From assembly GCF_003385515.1 (NCBI RefSeq), contig NZ_QNVT01000023.1, forward strand, positions 1-64,000: a stretch of 64,000 nt of DNA, written 5' to 3'. The DNA is from Chryseobacterium pennae (GTDB lineage Bacteria > Bacteroidota > Bacteroidia > Flavobacteriales > Weeksellaceae). Within the stretch, counting starts at the first letter, position 1; each line of letters starts with the position of its first letter. The translations under genes were made by a program, and so were the position numbers. Shown here piece after piece: positions 26,563 to 33,907 of this stretch. The notes below the pieces were generated by a model. That model was not told the DNA's origin and searched no databases. It worked only from the letters and a program-made list of their open reading frames with translations.

Positions 26563-27020
26563 ACATTAAATTGTTTTAAGTGATGATTAAGATGTTTATA
26601 CTCTAAAAATTCCCAATCTTTTTCAGTCATTTTCCCGAATAATCTGTGGCTGTCCGGCAGTTTTCTGTTGTCACAGAATTCCCGGAATTCCTCCAGTGTT
26701 TTCAGCAGATTGGTTTTTGATTCATCAAAATCACACTCAAAATTAACGATTAGTTTTTGAAAAGTAGGCATGTTTCTGGGAATTCCGTTATTGAAAACAT
26801 ACATTTCCAGTTTTGTAACGGTTCCTATTGTCTCAAACAGAAGATTAATGCGGGGAAGTTCAATTTTCCGCAAGGCAACCTGAAGAACTAGGTCACAGTG
26901 CGTTAGCATCTGGCAGACATCCATTTTTCCCCATCTTCTTTGGCTGTCGGCAGATAATCTGGAAATTCTGTCTGTAATTTCCTTAAAGTATATTGGATTG
27001 TTCAGGTATTTTTTTACCAA
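26559..27020 (-). CDS. DUF1569 (DinB-like) protein
   Basis: 153 residues. RRWGKMDVCQMLTHCDLVLQVA has the helix with the conserved histidine, and the C-terminus EYKHLNHHLKQFNV has the later metal histidines, as in the DinB/YfiT four-helix fold. This superfamily includes thiol transferases that use low-molecular-weight thiols. It starts with TTG at 27020, inside the last codons of the upstream yfiT gene (7-nt overlap), and overlaps ytxJ by 4 nt. The specific reaction is unknown. Confidence 0.8.
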   Translation of the reverse strand: MVKKYLNNPIYFKEITDRISRLSADSQRRWGKMDVCQMLTHCDLVLQVALRKIELPRINLLFETIGTVTKLEMYVFNNGIPRNMPTFQKLIVNFECDFDESKTNLLKTLEEFREFCDNRKLPDSHRLFGKMTEKDWEFLEYKHLNHHLKQFNV

Positions 27021-27550
27021 CCTTTTTCTTTCTTCAGATTTTCAATATGCGTAAAATGATGGTTACAATGCCAGACGTACAATGCAAGATTATCTCTTAA
27101 ATTGTAATTCCTGTTATGTTCAGGATGGTGAAAAGTTCTTTCAAACTGTTTATTGGTAAGACTTTTAAGGAGTGTCGTCCATCGTTGGTGTGTTCCTTTT
27201 ATCATTCTCATTGCCGGTTTTACAGGCATATGAATGCTGTCCTGAAGTTCAGCCCATTTAGCTTCATCATAAGGTTTTATGGTTGGATTATCTTCAGTAA
27301 GAGCTAGCTTAAAACGGATAAAACTGTTGGCGTGGCTGTCAGCAATATGATTAACAAGCTGTCTTACAGTCCACCCTCCTTCTCTGTAAGGCGTATCAAA
27401 TTGTTCGTCTGTAAAATGTTCAATGAGGTTCTTCAATTTTCCGGGAAAGTCTTTAATGGCTTTAATATAGGTATCTAAAGTAGTATCACAGATGTTTTCC
27501 GGTGCTTCAAACGGTCCTATTGGAAATTTTTTGTTCTCAAGCTCACTCAT
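27014..27550 (-). CDS. bstA: YfiT/BstA-type bacillithiol S-transferase (DinB superfamily)
   Basis: 178 residues, the same length I recall for Bacillus YfiT. The metal site is visible as H68 in QLVNHIADSHAN and H161/H165 in WHCNHHFTHI. In Bacillus the orthologue conjugates bacillithiol to electrophiles. It opens the unit yfiT-DUF1569-ytxJ-crp, all overlapping. The annotation as BstA is by family resemblance; activity on bacillithiol here is inferred. Confidence 0.85.
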   Translation of the reverse strand: MSELENKKFPIGPFEAPENICDTTLDTYIKAIKDFPGKLKNLIEHFTDEQFDTPYREGGWTVRQLVNHIADSHANSFIRFKLALTEDNPTIKPYDEAKWAELQDSIHMPVKPAMRMIKGTHQRWTTLLKSLTNKQFERTFHHPEHNRNYNLRDNLALYVWHCNHHFTHIENLKKEKGW

Positions 27551-27596
27551 TGTTCAGGTTTTTAACTTTTAATTATTGTTGAATTGCCCTTAATTT

Positions 27597-27697
27597 GGTT
27601 TTGGACAAAACTTTATCTGGTTCTGTAAATTTATTAAAATTCAAGAAACCTGAATATGAAAAAAATGTTAATTGTAATGATTATTTATGAAAAATAA
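27597..27697 (+). pseudogene. Degenerate copy of the pncA promoter and first codons
   Basis: 27597-27680 resembles 29083-29160: TTTTGGACAA, then CTGTAAATTTATTAAAATTC against TTGTAAATTTATCAAAAATT, then GAAA and ATGAAAAAA. The frame at 27656-27697 reads MKKMLIVMIIYEK and stops, against MKKALIIVDVQNDF for pncA. It looks like a remnant of a partial duplication, or alternatively an unrelated gene's leader with the same promoter. Confidence 0.45.
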
Positions 27698-27699
27698 AA

Positions 27700-27727
27700 A
27701 AGCTCCAAATTTATATCATTGGAGCTT
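27700..27727 (-). terminator. Terminator of DEAD-box helicase gene
   Basis: AAGCTCCAA (27700-27708) pairs with TTGGAGCTT (27719-27727). On the minus strand it is followed by a T run. Confidence 0.8.
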
Positions 27728-27745
27728 CTTATTTTAATTTATTGT

Positions 27746-28888
27746 TTAGTAACCATGAAGATCAATTCCCTCTGTTCTTTCTAAGGTTACTTTTTTACCC
27801 ATTTTCTTTTGAATGACCCTGAAGTGCTGCAGTTCATCATCTGTCAGAATATTAATAGCAGTTCCTTTTTCGTTGGCACGCCCTGTTCTACCGATACGGT
27901 GAATGTAATCCAAAGGCGAACGTGGTAATTCATAATTAATAACACAAGGCAGATAATCGATATGAATTCCACGGCCAATTAAGTCTGTAGCCACCAGGAT
28001 TTGCGCTCCATTAGATTTAAATTCCTCCAGATTATTTCTTCGGGCACCTTGAGATTTCTGACTGTGAATAGCTACAGCTTTGATTTTATTCTTCTTAAGC
28101 TTTTCCACCAAATTATCAGCAGCTCTCGTAGACGAAACAAATATCAATGCTTTCTCAACTTTCTTTTCTTTAATTAAATATCTTAAAAAAGGTCCTTTGT
28201 TTTCTGGAGAAACATGATAAGCGAATTGCTCGATATTATCAATTTCAACTTCCTCTTTTTTAATTTCAATAATCGTAGGATTAATAGATAAACGTTCTTT
28301 CATTTCAGCCACTTTATCATTTAAAGTCGCCGAAAATAAAGTAGTTTGTTTCACTACAGGCATTAAAGCAAAAAGCTTATTCATTTCTTCACCAAAACCT
28401 AACTGAAACATTTTATCTGCTTCATCAATTACCAAATGTTGAATTCCTGAAATACTCAAAGCATTATGATCTATTAAATCCAATAAACGTCCTGGTGTTG
28501 CGATAAGAACTTCCACACCAAACATTCCTTTCATCTGTGGATTGATAGAAACACCACCATAAACGGCCATGGTACGTATTTCACGCTTCAGATTTTCTGT
28601 AAAAGCCCTGAAAACATCATCAATCTGAATCGCTAATTCACGCGTAGGAACCAATACTAAAACCTGAACATTACGATCTTTTTTAGCTTCTGTGTTCTGT
28701 AATTTTTCTAAAATAGGCATTACAAAACAAGCTGTTTTCCCGGAACCTGTCTGTGCAATTCCCATCAGATCTTTCCCTTCCAGAATAACAGGTACCGCCT
28801 GTTCCTGAATAGGAAAAGGTTTTAAGTATCCTAACTTTTTGACAGAACGAATAATATTGTGTGATAATCCTAACGATTCAAATGACAT
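27746..28888 (-). CDS. DEAD-box RNA helicase
   Basis: 380 residues with all SF2 motifs: Q-motif region FPIQEQ, Walker A AQTGSGKT (45-52), PTRELA, TPGRLLDL, DEAD (155-158), SAT (186-188), and HRIGRTGR near the C-terminus. There is almost no C-terminal extension, so it is a minimal core like short RhlE-type proteins. It should remodel RNA duplexes in ribosome assembly or mRNA decay. Monocistronic, with a promoter box at 28908 and a terminator at 27700. Confidence 0.93.
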   Translation of the reverse strand: MSFESLGLSHNIIRSVKKLGYLKPFPIQEQAVPVILEGKDLMGIAQTGSGKTACFVMPILEKLQNTEAKKDRNVQVLVLVPTRELAIQIDDVFRAFTENLKREIRTMAVYGGVSINPQMKGMFGVEVLIATPGRLLDLIDHNALSISGIQHLVIDEADKMFQLGFGEEMNKLFALMPVVKQTTLFSATLNDKVAEMKERLSINPTIIEIKKEEVEIDNIEQFAYHVSPENKGPFLRYLIKEKKVEKALIFVSSTRAADNLVEKLKKNKIKAVAIHSQKSQGARRNNLEEFKSNGAQILVATDLIGRGIHIDYLPCVINYELPRSPLDYIHRIGRTGRANEKGTAINILTDDELQHFRVIQKKMGKKVTLERTEGIDLHGY

Positions 28889-28907
28889 AAAAACTATTTA
28901 TTTGCTG

Positions 28908-28915
28908 CAAAGATA
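28908..28915 (-). promoter_or_regulatory. -7 box TATCTTTG for DEAD-box helicase
   Basis: Exact TAnnTTTG match on the minus strand, 20 nt before the ATG at 28888. Confidence 0.6.
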
Positions 28916-29107
28916 CGCTAAAAGGCTGGATGATGAGTGACAGAAAAAGGAAGTAATAATGATCGTAAAAAAATAAAGTTCCTCTATTAAAAGCTATTTT
29001 ATAGTGACAGCTAGTAGTTGGAACACTAAAAGTAAGTTCCAGCTTCCCTCCTTTATTTTTTTTGCCGATTTGTCCGATAATTAATTTTTGGACAAGTTTT
29101 TGCGGGG

Positions 29108-29115
29108 TAGTTTTG
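29108..29115 (+). promoter_or_regulatory. -7 box TAGTTTTG for pncA
   Basis: Exact TAnnTTTG match 32 nt before the pncA ATG, with TTTTTGGA about 22 nt upstream as a -33 candidate. Confidence 0.6.
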
Positions 29116-29146
29116 TAAATTTATCAAAAATTCGAGAAATCAAAAT

Positions 29147-29752
29147 ATGAAAAAAGCATTAATAATCGTCGATGTACAGAATGACTTTTGTGAAGGCGGA
29201 GCATTGGCCGTACCGGGAGCTAATGAAATTATTCCTTATATCAATCTTCTGATGGAAGAAAATGAATATGACCAGATCATTTTAACTCAGGACTGGCATC
29301 CTGCAGGACATAAAAGTTTTGCAAGCAGCAACGGACGTGAAGTAGGAGAAAGTATTATTCTTAATAGTGTTCCTCAGTTTATGTGGCCGGATCACTGTGT
29401 ACAGGGAACTTTCGGGGCAGAATTCCATAAAGATCTAAACCAAAGTAAAGTTACTCATATTATACAGAAAGGAAAGAATATTGAAATTGACAGTTATAGT
29501 GGCTTCCAGGATAATAATCACTTCATGAAAACCGGATTGGATGATTTCCTGAAATACCATGATATTCAGTTAGTGGAAATCGTAGGATTAGCAATGGATT
29601 ATTGTGTGAAATTCACAGCTCAGGATGCTGTAACAAATGGATATATCACTTGTCTTCACTTTAACGGAACCAAAGCTGTAAATGTAAAGCCGGATAATGG
29701 AAGAGACGCTATTTATGAAATGATTGAGAAAGGAGTAACCATACTGGGATAA
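29147..29752 (+). CDS. pncA: Nicotinamidase/pyrazinamidase
   Basis: 201 residues of the isochorismatase-like fold. The catalytic triad is visible: D9 in IVDVQNDF, K108 in IIQKGKN and C153 in AMDYCVKF. Metal ligands are D49 and H51 in TQDWHP and H83 in WPDHCVQG. It converts nicotinamide to nicotinic acid in NAD salvage in the cytoplasm. Single gene with its own promoter, ending at a strong hairpin (29788). Confidence 0.94.
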   Translation: MKKALIIVDVQNDFCEGGALAVPGANEIIPYINLLMEENEYDQIILTQDWHPAGHKSFASSNGREVGESIILNSVPQFMWPDHCVQGTFGAEFHKDLNQSKVTHIIQKGKNIEIDSYSGFQDNNHFMKTGLDDFLKYHDIQLVEIVGLAMDYCVKFTAQDAVTNGYITCLHFNGTKAVNVKPDNGRDAIYEMIEKGVTILG

Positions 29753-29787
29753 AATAATAATGATATACCAAAATGTATCAAAAAAAT

Positions 29788-29822
29788 AAAACAGCATCAA
29801 TGGTGATGCTGTTTTATTTTTT
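29788..29822. terminator. Bidirectional terminator after pncA
   Basis: AAAACAGCATCA (29788-29799) and TGATGCTGTTTT (29804-29815) form a perfect 12-bp stem with tetraloop ATGG, then a T run. Confidence 0.9.
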
Positions 29823-29834
29823 TGGATATTAATA

Positions 29835-30683
29835 TTACGCCCGATTCAATAGGGTTAATTCTGACAGAAAATCTTTAGGGTCCATATTTCCAACTGCAAA
29901 TTCATGTTCCAGCAGTTTAATTTTTTCGGTTCTGGTATAAGGACGATTATAGATTGTTGCCAATATACTTTCTTCATCATGATGAGGATCAGGAAGATGT
30001 TTTAAATCCCGAAAAGCATTATAATATCTGATACCCAATAACCTTTGTGACAAAGCATTAAAATGGATGCTGTCAACATTGGCTGTAAGTCCTTTTGCAG
30101 TAACAAAATAACAGTTTGCATGAGTTGTCGCAAATTCTTCCAATGTGTGATTAATTAAAGGATATGAAGCAAAATACTGCCCAAAGATCCCATTGGATAG
30201 AAAGTCTCCTAAACCACCTATTATAAGAGGAACTTCCGGAATATTTAATTCCTGACGTAACCTTTCTATTATCACAGAAAATTTTTCAACGTATCTCTCA
30301 GCTTTTTCAGGCGAACAGTCGTTTTCGCCCTGATGCCACAGGATGCCAGCAATCCGGCTTGTTCGTTGGGCAAGTTTGGCTTGTGAAATTGCATTTTCAA
30401 ACAAAGCACCATCTACGGCCCAATCATCAAGGCTGGTTCCTCCGTCAGCACATGGAATTAATCCTATCTCATCCTGCTGGTTATCCAGCCTCCAGGACGC
30501 TGCAAATGAAGCTGCAAGCCCTATACCAGCACTGGGACGGTCGAAATTAATAGGTTCGGACATGATTTGCCATAGTCCGTTTCTCTGCATTTTAATATGT
30601 TCATCATAGATAGGCAGGACTTCTTTACTATATCCCCGGCCAGCCATATTTGACTGACCTATCATTAAAAATGAATGTATCAT
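29835..30683 (-). CDS. Sialate O-acetylesterase-like SGNH hydrolase
   Basis: 282 residues. MIGQSNMAGRG at 7-17 places the nucleophile Ser11 in block I. The block with ILWHQGENDC and the late DSIHFN (Asp-His) complete the SGNH esterase site. Such enzymes remove acetyl groups from sialic acid or other sugars. There is no signal peptide, so this one appears cytoplasmic. Its ATG overlaps the TetR stop by 4 nt, so the two are one operon and the regulator probably responds to a substrate of the esterase. Confidence 0.87.
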   Translation of the reverse strand: MIHSFLMIGQSNMAGRGYSKEVLPIYDEHIKMQRNGLWQIMSEPINFDRPSAGIGLAASFAASWRLDNQQDEIGLIPCADGGTSLDDWAVDGALFENAISQAKLAQRTSRIAGILWHQGENDCSPEKAERYVEKFSVIIERLRQELNIPEVPLIIGGLGDFLSNGIFGQYFASYPLINHTLEEFATTHANCYFVTAKGLTANVDSIHFNALSQRLLGIRYYNAFRDLKHLPDPHHDEESILATIYNRPYTRTEKIKLLEHEFAVGNMDPKDFLSELTLLNRA

Positions 30684-31249
30684 ATTTTATTTAATTGTAT
30701 ACCAATACTTCTACTGAATGAATACCAGGCCAGTCTTTTTACTTCATTTTGAGCAATATCTCCGGACCTTAACGCAGCAATCGTTGCCGTGATCACACTG
30801 GTGAAAAGAATTCTTATCCAGGGTAATGGAAACTGGTCATCTATCATCTGCTGTTTTTGTAATTCCTGAAGGGTGTTAAATAATTGATTTCTTTTTTTTA
30901 AATAGGCAGCACTCTGTTTACTTTCATAAGCTGTTGAAGAGGATTTACCATAGCCATTCAGTTTAATGAGAAAAGCATACTTTGTTCCACTGTCAATTCC
31001 TGCATATAATAAATGTTCAAGCTGTACTAAAGGATCTTCTGAGCTGTCACAAGCTTTAATAGCTGCCTGCTCCCATGCCTCCACCATATTCTTATGAGAT
31101 GCTTCCAACAGTTCATTTCGGCTTTTAAAATATCGGTGAAGTGTCCTTCTGTTAATACCACAGCTTACTGCAATATCCTCCAATGTTGCCGAAAAATTCT
31201 CATTTAAAACTGATATCGCCGCATCAATAATTTTTTGCTGAGTATTCAT
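30680..31249 (-). CDS. TetR family transcriptional regulator
   Basis: 189 residues; the N-terminal HTH reads TLEDIAVSCGINRRTLHRYF at about 22-41, the hallmark of TetR. The C-terminal ligand domain is not diagnostic. It is first in a two-gene operon with the SGNH esterase. A perfect inverted repeat 29 nt upstream of the start (31278-31301), beside the -7 box, looks like its own operator. Confidence 0.88.
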   Translation of the reverse strand: MNTQQKIIDAAISVLNENFSATLEDIAVSCGINRRTLHRYFKSRNELLEASHKNMVEAWEQAAIKACDSSEDPLVQLEHLLYAGIDSGTKYAFLIKLNGYGKSSSTAYESKQSAAYLKKRNQLFNTLQELQKQQMIDDQFPLPWIRILFTSVITATIAALRSGDIAQNEVKRLAWYSFSRSIGIQLNKI

Positions 31250-31265
31250 ACATTTTTTATTGTCC

Positions 31266-31273
31266 CAAAATTA
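31266..31273 (-). promoter_or_regulatory. -7 box TAATTTTG for TetR-esterase operon
   Basis: Exact TAnnTTTG match on the minus strand, 17 nt before the ATG. Confidence 0.6.
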
Positions 31274-31277
31274 CGAC

Positions 31278-31301
31278 AAATGTCTCAAAAATGTGACATT
31301 T
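31278..31301. promoter_or_regulatory. Probable TetR operator
   Basis: AAATGTC (31278-31284) and GACATTT (31295-31301) are perfect inverse complements with a 10-nt spacer. The site lies immediately upstream of the -7 box, where a repressor would block RNA polymerase. Confidence 0.6.
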
Positions 31302-31362
31302 ATTTTTAAATAATATACTTTTAAAATAGATGAGACAGCTTTAGGTTAAATTATTAATACAA

Positions 31363-31396
31363 AAAAGCGCGGAAACTGGTTTCCGCGCTTTTTTAT
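31363..31396. terminator. Strong terminator, 15-bp stem
   Basis: AAAAAAGCGCGGAAA (31363-31377) and TTTCCGCGCTTTTTT (31382-31396) form a perfect stem with loop CTGG. It lies 80 nt beyond the pseudouridine synthase stop. Confidence 0.85.
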
Positions 31397-31476
31397 TCTT
31401 TACGCTTAAAATTACTGTTTAGCAATAATGATTTCAATCAAGGCCTGAATCTGAAAATTCAAAGCTCATCATTATT

Positions 31477-32661
31477 TTAAAGCATTTTAAGGTTGTTTAC
31501 TTCCAGTTCTGAAAGGATTCTCCAGTGCCCTCTTTTAATGTTCTTCTTCGTTAATCCGGCAAACATTACTCGGTCTAAAGATTCTACTTCGTATCCTAAT
31601 CTTTGGAAAATTCTTCTGATAACACGGTTCCATCCGATGTGGATTTCAATTCCGATCTCATTTTTAGGCTTACCTTCAATATAAGAAATCTGATCCACTA
31701 CTGCTACTCCTTCATCAAGACGGATTCCTTCTGCAATAAGACGTAAATCTTCAGCAGTCAGTTTCTTATCCAACGTTACATGATAAATCTTCTTAGCATC
31801 GAAAGATGGATGCGTCAGTTTTTTAGTCATGTGTCCGTCATTAGTTAATAAGATAACCCCTGTAGTAGAACGGTCTAATCTTCCCACCGGAAAAAGTCTG
31901 TAAGGAGAAGCATTCGCTACAAGATCCATTACTGTTTTTCTTGCTTTATCATCCTTAGTAGTAGAAATATACCCTTTTGGTTTGTTCAGAAGTACATACA
32001 CAGGTTTTTCCGGTGTAATGTTTTGTCCGTCAAAAACAACTCTGTCGGTTTTCTGTACCTGATATCCCATTTCAGTTACTGCTTTTCCGTTTACCTCTAC
32101 AAGACCTTGAGTGATAAGCTCATCAGCCTCTCTCCTGCTACAGATTCCGGAATTAGCAATATACTTATTAAGACGGATGGTGTCTTTATGAATGTCTTTA
32201 TCAATCTTGTTCAGCCTTCTTTTCTGTACAAAAGATCTTGTTTTGTCATCATTTCTGTCCTCTCCATTAGCAGAAGGTCTTCTACCATATTTCAGACTGC
32301 CTCTTTCATACTTGTCTCTTGTATCAAAGCTTTTTCCACCTCTCTTAGGTTTTCCAAAAGATTTTCTTTCATAGCTCTCACTTTTATTCGTGATATAAGC
32401 TCTGCTTTCCGATTTTGATTCAGAATCATCACTTGAGTTATTAAAACTCTCAGTATTTTTCTTAAACGGTTTCTTTTCAAATCTTGAGTTGGATCCTGAA
32501 TGTTCGGGTCCTTTTCTTCCTCCGTCTTTAGAGAACGGTTTTTTAAAAGGTTTTGATCCTGAAGAATTTCCAGATCTGGAAGCACGAGAATCATCAGAAC
32601 TTTTCTTGGTTGAAATTCTTGGTCTCTTTGGTCTGTCTGAATTATTATTATCTCTGCTCAT
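31477..32661 (-). CDS. rluB: RsuA/RluB-family pseudouridine synthase with disordered N-terminus
   Basis: 394 residues. The first ~155 are Ser/Lys/Arg/Gly-rich and surely disordered, probably RNA-binding. An S4 domain spans about 161-208 (IRLNKYIANSGICSRREADE). The catalytic domain has GRLDRSTTGVILLTNDG with Asp263. RluB-type enzymes make pseudouridine in 23S rRNA (E. coli position 2605). The C-terminus RGHWRILSELE fits the family. Such basic N-terminal extensions are common in Bacteroidetes homologues. The gene symbol is the usual family label. Confidence 0.88.
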   Translation of the reverse strand: MSRDNNNSDRPKRPRISTKKSSDDSRASRSGNSSGSKPFKKPFSKDGGRKGPEHSGSNSRFEKKPFKKNTESFNNSSDDSESKSESRAYITNKSESYERKSFGKPKRGGKSFDTRDKYERGSLKYGRRPSANGEDRNDDKTRSFVQKRRLNKIDKDIHKDTIRLNKYIANSGICSRREADELITQGLVEVNGKAVTEMGYQVQKTDRVVFDGQNITPEKPVYVLLNKPKGYISTTKDDKARKTVMDLVANASPYRLFPVGRLDRSTTGVILLTNDGHMTKKLTHPSFDAKKIYHVTLDKKLTAEDLRLIAEGIRLDEGVAVVDQISYIEGKPKNEIGIEIHIGWNRVIRRIFQRLGYEVESLDRVMFAGLTKKNIKRGHWRILSELEVNNLKML

Positions 32662-32674
32662 TCTAAAAATTTCT

Positions 32675-32682
32675 GCAAAGAT
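32675..32682 (-). promoter_or_regulatory. -7 box TATCTTTG for pseudouridine synthase gene
   Basis: Exact TAnnTTTG match on the minus strand, 13 nt before the ATG, implying a very short leader. Confidence 0.55.
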
Positions 32683-32716
32683 AGTAATTTAGTTACGAGT
32701 TAAAAATTAAGAATCA

Positions 32717-32724
32717 TAACTTTG
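32717..32724 (+). promoter_or_regulatory. -7 box TAACTTTG for aroB
   Basis: Exact TAnnTTTG match 38 nt before the aroB ATG. Confidence 0.6.
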
Positions 32725-32762
32725 CAGAATAGTTTACATTTTAACCTTACATATTTTCGAAG

Positions 32763-33809
32763 ATGATAACAATATTAAACGATAATTTTTCTCAACTCAA
32801 CGATTTCCTTCACAGGAAAACATTCAGTAAAATTTTTATTTTGGTGGATGAAAACACTCATGAATACTGCCTTCCTGTTCTTCTAGGCAATATGGAAAGG
32901 GATCTTGGGTTTGAAATTCTGGAGATTGAAGCAGGAGAAGAAATGAAAAATATCCAGACAGCCAATCAGCTTTGGGAAATTCTTACGGAAATGCAGGCAG
33001 ACAGGAAAGCATTGATTATCAATCTTGGTGGTGGCGTGATTACAGATATGGGCGGTTTTGTAGCGTCTACGTATAAAAGAGGAATACAGTTTATCAACAT
33101 TCCTACTACCCTTTTATCCATGTGTGATGCTTCTATTGGCGGGAAAACAGGAATAGACCTGATTCATTATAAAAATATGGTCGGAACATTTGCATTCCCG
33201 GAGCAAATTTTTATTTATCCTAAATTTTTAGGAACATTACCTTTTAAAGAATTAAGAAGCGGATTCGCTGAAATGCTTAAACATGGACTGATAGCTGATA
33301 AGGCACATTGGAACCAGCTTACCCAGATTAGTAAAATTGATGTGGAAGCGGTAACTCCACATATTCAGACATCTATGGATATCAAACAGAACGTTGTCGA
33401 AAAAGATTTCCATGAAAGTAATATCAGAAAAACCCTGAACTTCGGACACACTATTGGGCATGCAGTTGAAAGCCTTTGTTTACAGCAGGGGAATCCTATC
33501 CTCCACGGAGAAGCTGTTGCTATGGGAATGATCAGTGAAGCTCATTTGGCATACCTGGAAAACCTTATTTCAGAAGAAGATGCAAAAATGATCATTGAAA
33601 ACATCCAGAGATACTACCCTTACTTAGATATCAGTGATTTTAAAGATGAAGATATTACCGCTTTATTATTAAACGATAAAAAGAATGTGGACAGTAAGAT
33701 TAATTTCTCTCTGCTTACAGAAATAGGTGCCTGCAATTATGATCACCAATGCAGTCAAAAAAATATCCTTGAATCATTATCTTTCTACAGAAACCTGAAT
33801 AATGCATAA
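32763..33809 (+). CDS. aroB: 3-dehydroquinate synthase
   Basis: 348 residues. It makes 3-dehydroquinate from DAHP in the shikimate pathway, using NAD and a metal. Recognisable blocks are NLGGGVITDMGGFVASTYKR (NAD/glycine loop), GGKTGIDLIHYKNMVG, RSGFAEMLKHGLI, LNFGHTIGHAVE and HGEAVAMGM with the zinc histidines. Full length. Divergent from the pseudouridine synthase gene, and followed by a bidirectional hairpin. Confidence 0.95.
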   Translation: MITILNDNFSQLNDFLHRKTFSKIFILVDENTHEYCLPVLLGNMERDLGFEILEIEAGEEMKNIQTANQLWEILTEMQADRKALIINLGGGVITDMGGFVASTYKRGIQFINIPTTLLSMCDASIGGKTGIDLIHYKNMVGTFAFPEQIFIYPKFLGTLPFKELRSGFAEMLKHGLIADKAHWNQLTQISKIDVEAVTPHIQTSMDIKQNVVEKDFHESNIRKTLNFGHTIGHAVESLCLQQGNPILHGEAVAMGMISEAHLAYLENLISEEDAKMIIENIQRYYPYLDISDFKDEDITALLLNDKKNVDSKINFSLLTEIGACNYDHQCSQKNILESLSFYRNLNNA

Positions 33810-33848
33810 TCATTTTATATAGCATTATCTGGACATCATATTAAATTA

Positions 33849-33876
33849 AAACCCTGCTATTTATTCAGCAGGGTTT
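33849..33876. terminator. Bidirectional terminator after aroB
   Basis: AAACCCTGCT (33849-33858) pairs perfectly with AGCAGGGTTT (33867-33876). Confidence 0.85.
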
Positions 33877-33907
33877 ACTATTTATTTTATTAATTTTTAG
33901 AATGTTT

